A stretch of DNA of 64,000 bases from assembly GCA_947647505.1 (NCBI GenBank), contig CANSKO010000005.1, positions 80,967 to 144,966 on the forward strand, given 5' to 3'. The notes beneath the pieces are model-generated. The model did not search any database. It worked only from the letters and a program-made list of their open reading frames with translations, and was not told the DNA's origin. Position 1 is the stretch's first letter. The number at the start of each line of letters is the position of its first letter. This DNA comes from an uncultured Roseburia sp. GTDB taxonomy: Bacteria > Bacillota > Clostridia > Lachnospirales > Lachnospiraceae. The translations under genes were made by a program, and so were the position numbers. Positions 1-8,625 of this stretch are shown here, piece after piece.

Positions 1-442
1 TCCTTTATGCAGATATGCTGCGCGATTCTTATACATGTCCTGTATGAATATGTGTCATAAAATCTTCGAAACCAAAACGGATAAGAGTGGGGGTGAAAGT
101 GCAGATGAATCCGTTTTTTATTCGATGGTTTTCCTGTTTATGTTTTCAATGGCATCTCCCCGCTTTCTTTTGTTTGATTTGTTGTGTTCATTGTATCTGA
201 AAAAACAAAATTCGTCAATGTAAAATTTTAAATTTAATCATTAAAATAAGTTATAAATGTTTTATTTGCTATAAATACATAAATATTCTGATAATAGAAA
301 AAGAAAGAAGGAAAGGAAGCCGTTCTTCTGCAAGTTTTGCTGTACAATGTAAGGAATTTATGCTATCATACATCTGGTTATAAATACTACATGAAATAGA
401 AAAGAGAAACATACAACATAGTTATAAAACACGGAGGTTGCA
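1..442. other. Intergenic region upstream of the DegV-family gene
   Basis: This AT-rich stretch contains no convincing gene. A 62-codon open frame at 35-223 has no good ribosome binding site, and its composition looks non-coding. The only structure I can support is a terminator-like hairpin near the left edge, listed separately. The bases just before 443 carry the DegV-family ribosome binding site. No clear sigma-A promoter pair was found. Confidence 0.6.
74..119 (+). terminator. Putative terminator of a gene lying left of the window
   Basis: AAAACGGAT at 74-82 pairs perfectly with ATCCGTTTT at 109-117, and a run of six T follows. The 26-base loop is long, so this is only a moderate candidate. 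It would end transcription of a gene upstream of the window. Confidence 0.4.
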
Positions 443-1285
443 ATGTATAAAATTATAATTGACAGCTGCGGAGAGCTGACAGAAGAGCTGAGGGCAGACG
501 GGCATTATGAAAATGTGGCTCTGGAAATGGAAGTGGACGGCAGCCGCATCGTGGACGATGAAACGTTTGATCAGGCGGATTTTTTGAAAAAGGTAAAAGA
601 AAGCCCGAATGCTCCAAAGTCGTCCTGTCCGTCGCCGGAGCAATATGTGCAGGCTTTTCAGGGCGAAGCGGAGCGGGTTTATGTTGTGACGCTGTCAAAA
701 GAGCTCAGCGGCTCCTATAACAGCGCGCAGCTTGCCAGGAAGCTGTTTGAAGAGGAATATGGGGCAGAGGCGAAACAGATTTATGTGTTCAATTCCAGAT
801 CCGCTTCCATCGGAGAGACGCTGATTGGCATGAAGGTGCAGGAGTGCGAGGAAGCGGGCTTGCCGTTTGAGGAAACAATCGAGCAGGTGGAACGTTATAT
901 CAGCGGGCAGCGCACGTTTTTCGTGCTGGAGACGTTAGAGACGCTGCGCAAAAATGGAAGGCTTGGCAATGTAAAGGCGTTTGTCGCCAATGCGCTCAAT
1001 ATCAAACCGGTGATGGGTTCTACGCCCGACGGACAGATCTGTCAGCTTGGACAGGCGCGCGGCATGCGCAAGGCGCTGCTGAAAATGATAGAAGAGATGC
1101 TTTCCGGCATAAAAAACAGCGACAGGCTTACGCTTGCGATTTCCCACTGCAACTGTCCCGGCCGGGCGAAGGAAGTGCGGGAAGAAATCGAAAAGCGTAT
1201 GAAATTTAAACAGATTTTTATTGTGGATACGGCGGGCATCAGCAGCATGTACGCCAATGACGGCGGCGTTATTATGGCGGTCTGA
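443..1285 (+). CDS. DegV family fatty-acid-binding protein
   Basis: A 280-residue protein of the DegV/FakB family, normal in length. Family members bind a fatty acid in an EDD-fold and present it to a FakA-type kinase, or carry lipid in the cytoplasm. Visible family features are the N-terminal DSCGEL segment, the SSCPSP loop near residue 60 (usual form TSxPS), GSYNSAQLA near residue 90 and the RTFFVLETLETLRKNGRLG segment. There is no signal peptide or membrane segment. The start is fixed by GGAGG about 8 bases upstream of ATG 443. The next gene (folC) begins one base after this stop, so the two are probably cotranscribed. The substrate and any FakA partner cannot be read from the window. Confidence 0.9.
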   Translation: MYKIIIDSCGELTEELRADGHYENVALEMEVDGSRIVDDETFDQADFLKKVKESPNAPKSSCPSPEQYVQAFQGEAERVYVVTLSKELSGSYNSAQLARKLFEEEYGAEAKQIYVFNSRSASIGETLIGMKVQECEEAGLPFEETIEQVERYISGQRTFFVLETLETLRKNGRLGNVKAFVANALNIKPVMGSTPDGQICQLGQARGMRKALLKMIEEMLSGIKNSDRLTLAISHCNCPGRAKEVREEIEKRMKFKQIFIVDTAGISSMYANDGGVIMAV

Positions 1286-1286
1286 T

Positions 1287-2600
1287 ATGTGCGGGCAGGA
1301 TGTGCTTCAAACCATCCAACAGAAAAAGCGGTTCGGCAGTCTGCCGGGCGTGGAGGTTGGAAAAAGACTGCTGGCCGCGGTGGGAAATCCTCAGAAGGGC
1401 CTTGCATTTATTCATATTGCGGGCACGAACGGGAAGGGCTCTGCCGCGGCTTTTCTGGATGGCATTTTGTGTGCGGCGAATATTCGGACAGGACTGTTTA
1501 CTTCGCCGCATCTGGTGGATTTTACGGAGCGGATTCGCGTCAATGGCGTAGCGATTCCAAAAGAAAAAGCGGAAGAAATCGGGCGGCGGCTTCTTGCCGT
1601 TTCGCTGGATGCGCAGCCTTCCATGTTTGATTACTGTCTGGCTATGGCTCTTTTGCACTTTCAGGAACAAAAATGCGCGCTTGTCATTCTGGAAACGGGA
1701 CTGGGAGGGCGTCTGGACGCGACGAATGCCGCAGGCGTTCCGCTTGTTTCTCTGATTACGAAGATCGGCTACGATCATACGGAGTTTTTAGGCGGGACGC
1801 TTTCTGAAATTGCTGCGGAAAAAGCGGGGATTTTAAAGAGCGGGACGAGGGCCGTGCTGGAAAGTCAGGAGCCAGAAGCGCTTGCGGTTCTGACAGAACG
1901 CTGTAAAGCGCTTGCAGTTCCGTATGCCGTAGTAAAAGAGCAGGAGCTTACCGCGACAGAGGACGGTTTTTGCTATCCGGGAGAAACGCCTTACCGGATG
2001 CGGATGCGGGGGGCGTTTCAGCGGGAGAATGCGATGGCGGCCGTGCTTGCGGCAAGAGAGCTTGCGGCGCTTGGCTATGCGGTCACGGAGGAGGATTTGC
2101 ACCGCGGCATTGCGGAGACGGTATGGCGTGGAAGGATGGAAGTGATCTCGGAGCGTCCGTTCCTTATGATTGACGGCGCGCACAATGCAGACGGCGCGCA
2201 TGCGCTGGCTAAAAGCCTTGCCGAATCGTATCCGGGAGAGAAGTTTCATTTTATCATGGGCGTGCTTGCGGATAAGGATTACCGGGAAATGGTGCGAAAA
2301 ATCCGGCCGGTTGCGGCAAAAATAACGGCCGTTACGCCGGAGGATAAGCGGGCGCTGGACGGTGAACGGCTGGTGGCGTATATTAGGGCGTGTGGAATAG
2401 AGGCGGAGTGGAAGCGGGATACAGGCGATGCATTCCGGCCGTTTTTAAGCGGGGACGGCGGTTTTGATACAGAGATTCGGACGGTTGCGTTTGGCTCATT
2501 GCATTTTATTGGTGAAATTATGAGCGTGTTCGCGTTGCCTTCGCGAGCTGTTTCGGGCGAAAAAAGCGTGGAAAGAGGAAACGGGAAAAGGCGGGAATAA
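1287..2600 (+). CDS. folC: Bifunctional folylpolyglutamate/dihydrofolate synthase
   Basis: A 437-residue Mur-ligase-type enzyme that adds glutamate to folates using ATP, and in many bacteria also makes dihydrofolate from dihydropteroate. The P-loop GTNGKGS lies at residues 46-52. It is followed by the TSPHLV folate-loop segment, LETGLGGRLDATNA, and the C-terminal DGAHNADG motif. ATG 1287 is preferred because it sits right after the degV stop and gives the usual N-terminus. The longer open frame from 1221 would add 22 atypical residues inside degV. A strong hairpin terminator overlaps the stop codon, so degV-folC looks like a complete two-gene unit. Confidence 0.95.
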   Translation: MCGQDVLQTIQQKKRFGSLPGVEVGKRLLAAVGNPQKGLAFIHIAGTNGKGSAAAFLDGILCAANIRTGLFTSPHLVDFTERIRVNGVAIPKEKAEEIGRRLLAVSLDAQPSMFDYCLAMALLHFQEQKCALVILETGLGGRLDATNAAGVPLVSLITKIGYDHTEFLGGTLSEIAAEKAGILKSGTRAVLESQEPEALAVLTERCKALAVPYAVVKEQELTATEDGFCYPGETPYRMRMRGAFQRENAMAAVLAARELAALGYAVTEEDLHRGIAETVWRGRMEVISERPFLMIDGAHNADGAHALAKSLAESYPGEKFHFIMGVLADKDYREMVRKIRPVAAKITAVTPEDKRALDGERLVAYIRACGIEAEWKRDTGDAFRPFLSGDGGFDTEIRTVAFGSLHFIGEIMSVFALPSRAVSGEKSVERGNGKRRE

Positions 2601-2626
2601 AAGCGGAGGATGCCCTTCGCTTTTTT
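2599..2626 (+). terminator. Rho-independent terminator after folC
   Basis: An 11-bp stem (2599-2609 with 2614-2624, one G-U pair) closes a four-base loop and ends in six T. It begins within the folC stop codon. Confidence 0.85.
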
Positions 2627-2649
2627 ATATACAATATATAGATTTCATG

Positions 2650-2678
2650 TTGACTGACAACACCATATGTGGTACAAT
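2650..2678 (+). promoter_or_regulatory. Sigma-A promoter of nrdDG
   Basis: TTGACT at 2650-2655, a 17-bp spacer and TACAAT at 2673-2678 lie 55 bases ahead of the nrdD start. One candidate NrdR box occupies the spacer. Confidence 0.8.
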
Positions 2679-2716
2679 CGGTTTTGCATTTACAGAAAAC
2701 ACACAACATATGGACA
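2660..2716 (+). promoter_or_regulatory. Pair of candidate NrdR boxes upstream of nrdD
   Basis: Two related CATATG-centred elements are seen: ACACCATATGTGGT at 2660-2673 and ACACAACATATGGACA at 2701-2716. They resemble the NrdR operator (ACACWATATATWGTGT type), which normally occurs as a pair in phase on the helix. Their centres are 43 bp apart, close to four turns. The first lies between -35 and -10, which fits repression. NrdR itself is not in the window. Confidence 0.55.
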
Positions 2717-2732
2717 AGGAGAGTCAGATAAT

Positions 2733-4895
2733 ATGAAAATTATAAAAAGAAGCGGGACGGAAGAAGAGTTTCGTCTTTCCAAAATCGAGGCTGCGATTTT
2801 AAAGGCGAATCAGACGGTTCCGGAGCAGGAAAAAATGTCGGCGGAGCAGATTGCGGATATCTGCGGCCATATTGAAACGATGTGCAGGGGGATGGGACGC
2901 GCATTAAGCGTTGAAGAAATACAGGATCTGGTCGAGAATGGCATTATGCAAAAACAGGCGTTTTCGGTGGCGCATAATTACATCACGTATCGCTATAAGC
3001 GCGCGCTTGTGCGAAAAGCCAATTCGACGGACAAACAGATCTTAAGCCTTTTAGAATGTGACAACGAAGAAGTCAAGCAGGAAAATTCCAATAAAAATCC
3101 GGTTGTCAACAGCGTGCAGCGGGATTATATGGCGGGCGAAGTCAGCAAGGATATTACAAAGCGATTTCTTCTGCCGGAGGATATTGTGCAGGCGCATGAA
3201 GACGGCATGATTCACTTTCATGATTCGGATTATTTCGCGCAGCACATGCACAACTGCTGTCTTGTCAATCTGGAAGACATGCTGCAGAACGGGACGGTGA
3301 TCAGCGGGACGATGATCGAAAAGCCGCACAGCTTTTCCACTGCCTGCAACATTGCCACGCAGATTATCGCGCAGATTGCAAGTTCGCAGTATGGCGGGCA
3401 GAGCATTTCGCTGTCACATCTTGCGCCGTTTGTAGACGTCAGCCGTCACAGGTTCCGCAGAGAAGTCCGCAGGGAATTTGAATCGGCCGGCATTGCGCTC
3501 AATGAAGAGCAGCTGAACAGCGTGGCGGAATCGCGCGTGCTTGAGGAGATCAACCGCGGCGTGCAGATGATTCAGTATCAGGTCATTACGCTGATGACGA
3601 CGAATGGACAGGCGCCGTTTGTAACGGTCTTTATGTATCTGAACGAAGCGCCGGAGGGAAGGACAAGGGACGACCTTGCGCTTGTGATTGAGGAGGCGCT
3701 GCGCCAGAGGATTCAAGGCGTGAAAAACGAAGCCGGCATGTATATTACGCCGGCGTTTCCAAAGCTGATTTATGTGCTGGAAGAGGACAATATTACGGAG
3801 GATGGCAAATACTGGAATCTGACAAAGCTGGCTGCGGAATGCACCGCAAAGCGGATGGTGCCGGACTATATTTCGGAGAAGGTCATGCGGGAGCTGAAGG
3901 ACGGCAACTGCTATCCCTGCATGGGCTGCCGGTCTTTTCTGAACCTTTATAAAAATGAAAACGACAGCTATCAGTTTTACGGACGGTTTAATCAGGGCGT
4001 CGTAACGTTAAATCTTGTCGATGCGGCGTTAAGCTCCGGCGGCGATATGGAGAAATTCTGGACGATTTTAGACGAACGGCTGGAGCTTTGCAGACGCGCG
4101 CTGATGTGCCGTCATAATCGACTAAAGGGCACGCCTTCCGATGTGGCGCCGATCCTCTGGCAGTATGGGGCGTTAAGCCGGCTGAAAAAGGGAGAGCCGA
4201 TTGATAAGCTTTTGTACGACGGATATTCTTCGATTTCGCTTGGCTATGCCGGGCTTTGCGAGTGTACGTATTATATGACGGGCAAATCGCATACCGATCC
4301 GGAGGTGACGCCGTTTGCGCTTTCTGTTATGCAGCGGTTAAACGACGCGTGCGAGCAGTGGAAGGCGGAGACAAACATTGGATTTAGCGTATATGGGACG
4401 CCGCTTGAGTCTACAACGTATAAATTTGCAAAATGTCTGCAAAAGCGTTTTGGCGTTATTCCCGGCGTGACGGATAAGAATTATATTACAAACAGCTATC
4501 ACGTGCATGTCAGAGAGGAAATTGACGCATTTTCCAAATTAAAATTTGAGGCGCAGTTCCAGCGGCTTTCTCCGGGCGGCGCGATCAGTTATGTGGAAGT
4601 GCCGGATATGACGGACAATATTCCGGCGGCGCTTGCCGTGATGCAGCATATTTATGAGAACATTATGTATGCGGAGCTGAATACGAAAAGCGACTACTGT
4701 CAGGAATGCGGTTATAACGGGGAAATTCAGATTGTTACGGACGACGGCGGAAAGCTGGTATGGGAATGCCCAAACTGCGGCAACCGCGATCAGGATAAAA
4801 TGAATGTGGCAAGAAGGACCTGCGGCTATATCGGCACGCAGTTCTGGAATCAGGGCAGGACGCAGGAGATTAAGGAGAGGGTGCTGCATCTATGA
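2733..4895 (+). CDS. nrdD: Anaerobic ribonucleoside-triphosphate reductase
   Basis: A 720-residue class III ribonucleotide reductase that makes dNTPs under anoxia with a glycyl radical. An N-terminal ATP-cone (about residues 1-95) gives allosteric control. The C-terminus carries the zinc site (YCQECG and CPNCG pairs) and the radical loop RRTCGYIG with the radical glycine at about residue 698. ATG 2733 is chosen because AAGGAGA lies just upstream. The 22 extra codons of the longer frame run back through the promoter. The gene overlaps nrdG by ATGA, so the enzyme and its activase are translationally coupled. It shows that the host makes DNA precursors without oxygen. Confidence 0.97.
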   Translation: MKIIKRSGTEEEFRLSKIEAAILKANQTVPEQEKMSAEQIADICGHIETMCRGMGRALSVEEIQDLVENGIMQKQAFSVAHNYITYRYKRALVRKANSTDKQILSLLECDNEEVKQENSNKNPVVNSVQRDYMAGEVSKDITKRFLLPEDIVQAHEDGMIHFHDSDYFAQHMHNCCLVNLEDMLQNGTVISGTMIEKPHSFSTACNIATQIIAQIASSQYGGQSISLSHLAPFVDVSRHRFRREVRREFESAGIALNEEQLNSVAESRVLEEINRGVQMIQYQVITLMTTNGQAPFVTVFMYLNEAPEGRTRDDLALVIEEALRQRIQGVKNEAGMYITPAFPKLIYVLEEDNITEDGKYWNLTKLAAECTAKRMVPDYISEKVMRELKDGNCYPCMGCRSFLNLYKNENDSYQFYGRFNQGVVTLNLVDAALSSGGDMEKFWTILDERLELCRRALMCRHNRLKGTPSDVAPILWQYGALSRLKKGEPIDKLLYDGYSSISLGYAGLCECTYYMTGKSHTDPEVTPFALSVMQRLNDACEQWKAETNIGFSVYGTPLESTTYKFAKCLQKRFGVIPGVTDKNYITNSYHVHVREEIDAFSKLKFEAQFQRLSPGGAISYVEVPDMTDNIPAALAVMQHIYENIMYAELNTKSDYCQECGYNGEIQIVTDDGGKLVWECPNCGNRDQDKMNVARRTCGYIGTQFWNQGRTQEIKERVLHL

Positions 4896-5410
4896 ATTAC
4901 GGCGCGATTAAATACTGCGACATTGCAAACGGAATCGGCGTGCGGACGGTTCTCTTCGTCTCCGGCTGCAGAAATTGCTGCGAGGGCTGTTTTCAGCCGG
5001 AGACATGGGATTTTTCTCATGGAGAGCCTTTTACAGAGGAAGTGGAGGATGCCGTAATCGAGTCGCTGCGACCGCCTTATATTCAGGGGCTTACGCTTTT
5101 AGGCGGCGATCCGATGGAGCCGGAAAATCAGGCGGCCCTGCTGCCGTTTCTGCGGCGGGTAAAGGCGGAATGTCCTCAAAAAGACGTCTGGGCCTATACG
5201 GGTTATATTCTGGAGCGGGATCTGGTCTGTGGAGGAAGCCGTTGCACGGGCGATACGAAGGAGCTGCTTTCTTATATTGACGTGCTCGTTGACGGGCCCT
5301 ATATTGCAAAGGAGCACAGCCTTATACTCAAATTCAAAGGCTCCGCCAACCAGCGCGTCATTGACTGTAAGCGGTATGGCAGGACAGGAGAGATTGTAGA
5401 ACTGATGTGA
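4892..5410 (+). CDS. nrdG: Anaerobic RNR-activating radical SAM protein
   Basis: A 172-residue radical SAM activase that installs the glycyl radical on NrdD, using SAM and a [4Fe-4S] cluster. The cluster motif CX3CX2C is C26, C30 and C33. The GGDPM segment typical of the family is near residue 70. Its start overlaps the nrdD stop by four bases, the usual arrangement for this pair. No clear terminator was found in the 169 bp to htrA. Confidence 0.97.
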   Translation: MNYGAIKYCDIANGIGVRTVLFVSGCRNCCEGCFQPETWDFSHGEPFTEEVEDAVIESLRPPYIQGLTLLGGDPMEPENQAALLPFLRRVKAECPQKDVWAYTGYILERDLVCGGSRCTGDTKELLSYIDVLVDGPYIAKEHSLILKFKGSANQRVIDCKRYGRTGEIVELM

Positions 5411-5579
5411 CATTCGCCTGGCTTTGGATGCTCTTTTTTTCAAAAACATACTTTTTTCATACTTTCATCAAGAACAGAACATAAACGGGACGTAAACTAC
5501 AACTTGTAAAAGAAAAAACCGTTCCCTGCTCTGTAAGGGCGTCGGTTCTGAAGATAAAATCATGAAAGGAGTCATCAAT

Positions 5580-6776
5580 ATGGGTAAACATCGTTTTTCA
5601 GTAAAACTTACAAAATGCGCTGCGCTGGCGCTGGTATTTGGCGTAATCGGAGGCACGGCGTTTTCCGGCGCAAATTATGCTATGGACAGCTATTTTGCGC
5701 AGGATGCGGATGGAAAAGAAGCAAAGGAAGAGGAGGGCGACAGGATAAAGCCTGTCAGCACGGCAGACAGTTCGGTTGTTTCGACGGATATTTCCGACGT
5801 CATCGAGCAGGTGATGCCTTCCGTTGTAGCGATTACAGGTCTGACACAGCAGGAGATTATGAGTTTTTTCGGAGACAGGACGATTGAGAGCGAAAGCAGC
5901 GGCTCCGGAATCCTGATTGATAAAAATGAAGAATATCTCTATATTGCGACGAACAATCACGTTGTACAGAAGACGAATGCGCTGACGGTTCAGTTTTTTG
6001 ATGAAACGACGGCTCCGGCAACGGTGCGTGGCGTAGCGCCGTCGAATGATCTGGCCGTTGTGCAGGTGGCGCTGTCTGATCTGTCAGAAGAGACGTTAGA
6101 TCAGATTCAGATTGCTTCCATCGGGGATTCCGATCAGATTGCAGTTGGCGATGCGGCAATTGCGATCGGAAATGCGTTAGGATACGGTCAGTCCGTTACG
6201 ACGGGCGTTATCAGCGCACTGGGCAGAGAAGTGACGTTTCAGGATGAGACGACCGGAAAAACGATTTCCAGCCGCCTGATTCAGACAGATGCGGCGATCA
6301 ATCCGGGCAACAGCGGCGGCGCTTTGATTAATACAAAAGGAGAAGTCATCGGCATTAATTCCTCCAAATATTCCGATACGGACGTAGAGGGCATGGGCTT
6401 TGCCATTCCGACGGCAACGGCAGGTCCGATCTTAAAGGACCTGATCGAAAACGGCAAAACGACGACGACGGGAAGCCCTTACATTGGCATTTACGGCGTG
6501 GATGTGACGGAAGAAGTTTCCAGCCAGTACAATATGCCAATTGGCGTTTACGTGGTGCAGACGGTGGAAGGAAGCGGCGCGGAGGCGGCTGGCATTGTGC
6601 CGGGCAATATTATTACAAAAGCGGGTGAACAGGAGATTCGTTCCATGAAAGATTTACAGGACTGTCTTTCAGGCTTAAAGGTCGGCGATACTGTCGATGT
6701 AACGGTACAGATTGTAAACAGCGGCGGTTATGTGGAAAAACAGATTCCGGTGACATTGACGGCACAAAGTGATTGA
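5580..6776 (+). CDS. htrA: HtrA/DegP-type trypsin-like serine protease with PDZ domain
   Basis: A 398-residue envelope quality-control protease. An N-terminal membrane segment (about residues 12-32) anchors it with the catalytic part outside. The triad is H127 (NNHVV), D157 (SNDLAV) and S245 (GNSGG). One PDZ domain follows at about 300-395, with a linker rich in acidic residues before the protease domain. ATG 5580 is preferred over 5562 because AAAGGAG lies 9 bases upstream of it and the first frame start sits inside that site. It has its own terminator and appears monocistronic. No CssR-like operator was recognised. Confidence 0.95.
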   Translation: MGKHRFSVKLTKCAALALVFGVIGGTAFSGANYAMDSYFAQDADGKEAKEEEGDRIKPVSTADSSVVSTDISDVIEQVMPSVVAITGLTQQEIMSFFGDRTIESESSGSGILIDKNEEYLYIATNNHVVQKTNALTVQFFDETTAPATVRGVAPSNDLAVVQVALSDLSEETLDQIQIASIGDSDQIAVGDAAIAIGNALGYGQSVTTGVISALGREVTFQDETTGKTISSRLIQTDAAINPGNSGGALINTKGEVIGINSSKYSDTDVEGMGFAIPTATAGPILKDLIENGKTTTTGSPYIGIYGVDVTEEVSSQYNMPIGVYVVQTVEGSGAEAAGIVPGNIITKAGEQEIRSMKDLQDCLSGLKVGDTVDVTVQIVNSGGYVEKQIPVTLTAQSD

Positions 6777-6819
6777 CAGATTGTAAAATGGATGATAGAC
6801 TGAAACCAGCAGTAAAAAG

Positions 6820-6846
6820 GAATCCTGATGCGCAGGATTCTTTTTT
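6820..6846 (+). terminator. Rho-independent terminator after htrA
   Basis: GAATCCTG at 6820-6827 pairs perfectly with CAGGATTC at 6833-6840 around a five-base loop, followed by six T. Confidence 0.9.
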
Positions 6847-6872
6847 ACAGCCAATATCATACTAAGTATATA
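6844..6872 (+). promoter_or_regulatory. Sigma-A promoter of iscS-iscU
   Basis: TTTACA at 6844-6849, a 17-bp spacer and TATATA at 6867-6872 lie just after the htrA terminator and 32 bases before the iscS start. The flanking ATACTAAGTATA is a small palindrome and might be an operator. No IscR gene is nearby. Confidence 0.55.
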
Positions 6873-6903
6873 TGAATTATATTGATAGAAAGAGGAGATG
6901 GCA

Positions 6904-8106
6904 ATGAGGGAACAGATCTATTTGGACAACGCGGCTACGACGCGGATGGCGCCGGAAGTTTTTGCGGCAATGCAGCCGTATTTTATGGAATCTTACGGCA
7001 ATCCCTCCAGTATATATGCGTTCGCGCAAAAGAGCGGAGCGGCAGTCGAGCGGGCAAGAGAAGAGGTGGCTGCGCTGATTGGCGCCAGAGCGGACGAGAT
7101 TTATTTTACCGGAGGCGGAAGCGAGGCTGACAACTGGGCGATTCTGGGAGCGGCGGAAGCGAATGCAAAAAAGGGCGGGCATATCATTACTTCGTGCATC
7201 GAACATCACGCCGTGCTGCACACGTGCGCATATTTGGAAAAACGGGGGCATGCGGTGACGTATCTGGACGTGGATGAAAACGGAACGGTGGATCTTTCGC
7301 AGTTAAAACAGGCGATTCGTCCGGATACGGCGTTGATTTCGATTATGGCGGCCAACAATGAAATCGGAACGGTGCAGCCAATTGCAGAAATCGGACGCAT
7401 TGCAAGGGAGCATGGGATTTTGTTTCATACGGACGCGGTACAGGCGTATGGCCATATGCCGCTTAACGTAGAAGAGATGAAGATTGATCTGTTAAGCGCA
7501 AGCGCGCACAAGATCTATGGGCCAAAAGGCGTCGGATTTTTATATATTCGCAAAAAAACAAATCTGCCGTCGCTGATTCACGGCGGCGCGCAGGAGAGAG
7601 GAAAGCGCGCGGGCACGCTGAACGTGCCGGGCATTGTCGGATTTGGCGCGGCGGCAAAGCGGGCCGCAGAGCGGATGGAAGCATCCTGGAATCAGACGAA
7701 GGAGCTGCGGGACTATCTGATCCGGCGCATCGAATCGGAGATTCCGTTTTCGGTATTAAATGGACACCGCACCGAACGGCTTGCAAATAACGTGCATTTC
7801 TGCTTTCGTTTTATCGAAGGGGAATCGATGCTGATGCTTTTGGATGAAGAAGGCATCTGCGCTTCGAGCGGTTCGGCCTGCACGTCAGGTTCGCTTGATC
7901 CGTCGCACGTGCTGCTTTCGATTGGGAGGCCGCATGAAATTGCGCATGGCTCGCTGCGCCTGACCCTGTCGGAAGAGACGACGCGCAGGGAACTGGACGT
8001 TACGGTAGAAGCATTGAAAAAAGCGGTAGAGCGTCTGCGCGCCATGTCGCCGCTCTATGAAGATTATCGGAAAACAAATGCACAGGAGGAAGCATATGTA
8101 CAGTGA
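6904..8106 (+). CDS. iscS: Cysteine desulfurase (NifS/IscS family)
   Basis: A 400-residue PLP enzyme that takes sulfur from cysteine for Fe-S cluster assembly. PLP-binding Lys203 is in SASAHKIYG, the substrate-site His is in EHHAV near residue 101, and the sulfur-accepting Cys326 is in SSGSACTSG. ATG 6904 is chosen over 6898 because AGGAG directly abuts 6898 but is correctly spaced (6 bases) from 6904. The 3' end overlaps iscU by 11 bases, coupling donor and scaffold. No iscR, mnmA or thiI is in the immediate neighbourhood, so the sulfur may also feed other acceptors. Confidence 0.95.
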   Translation: MREQIYLDNAATTRMAPEVFAAMQPYFMESYGNPSSIYAFAQKSGAAVERAREEVAALIGARADEIYFTGGGSEADNWAILGAAEANAKKGGHIITSCIEHHAVLHTCAYLEKRGHAVTYLDVDENGTVDLSQLKQAIRPDTALISIMAANNEIGTVQPIAEIGRIAREHGILFHTDAVQAYGHMPLNVEEMKIDLLSASAHKIYGPKGVGFLYIRKKTNLPSLIHGGAQERGKRAGTLNVPGIVGFGAAAKRAAERMEASWNQTKELRDYLIRRIESEIPFSVLNGHRTERLANNVHFCFRFIEGESMLMLLDEEGICASSGSACTSGSLDPSHVLLSIGRPHEIAHGSLRLTLSEETTRRELDVTVEALKKAVERLRAMSPLYEDYRKTNAQEEAYVQ

Positions 8107-8533
8107 GAAAGTGATGGATCATTTTAAAAATCCAAGAAATATGGGAGAAATCGAGCAGCCAAAGGGAGTCGGGACGGTAGGAAATGCAAAGTGCGGCGAT
8201 ATCATGCGCATGTACCTGGACATCGATAAGGACGGCGTGATACGGGATGCAAAGTTTAAGACGTTTGGCTGCGGCGCGGCCGTGGCGACAAGCAGCATGG
8301 CGACCGAGCTTGTCATTGGAAAGACGGTGCAGGAAGCCCTTCTGGTAACGAATAAAGCCGTGATGGAAGCGCTGGACGGTCTGCCGCCGGTGAAGGTGCA
8401 CTGTTCGCTTCTGGCGGAGGAGGCCATTCATGCGGCGCTTTGGGATTACGCCAAAAAGGAGGGAATCGTCATCGAGGGATTAAAAGAGCCTGTGGAGGAT
8501 ATTGAAGAGCGGGAAATGGAGGACGATTTGTAA
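8096..8533 (+). CDS. iscU: Fe-S cluster assembly scaffold IscU/NifU
   Basis: A 145-residue scaffold on which the iron-sulfur cluster is built from sulfur delivered by IscS. The three cluster cysteines are visible as C33 (NAKCGD), C59 (FGCG) and C103 (VHCS), with Asp35 next to the first. The C-terminal acidic extension of about 15 residues is typical of clostridial NifU-like scaffolds. ATG 8096 has AGGAGGA 6 bases upstream. The upstream frame start at 8057 would add 13 residues lying in iscS. It overlaps the end of iscS. Confidence 0.95.
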   Translation: MYSEKVMDHFKNPRNMGEIEQPKGVGTVGNAKCGDIMRMYLDIDKDGVIRDAKFKTFGCGAAVATSSMATELVIGKTVQEALLVTNKAVMEALDGLPPVKVHCSLLAEEAIHAALWDYAKKEGIVIEGLKEPVEDIEEREMEDDL

Positions 8534-8625
8534 GACAGATCTTTTCTTTTGGCCCTCTGCATGGTATACTTTGGAAAAGAGACAACGTATACAAAACGAC
8601 CGTTCGGTCTGGCAGGTGATGGCAA

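Noticed and set aside
35..223. 62-codon + strand frame near the left end.
   Set aside because: No ribosome binding site and no recognisable features. A terminator-like hairpin lies inside it.
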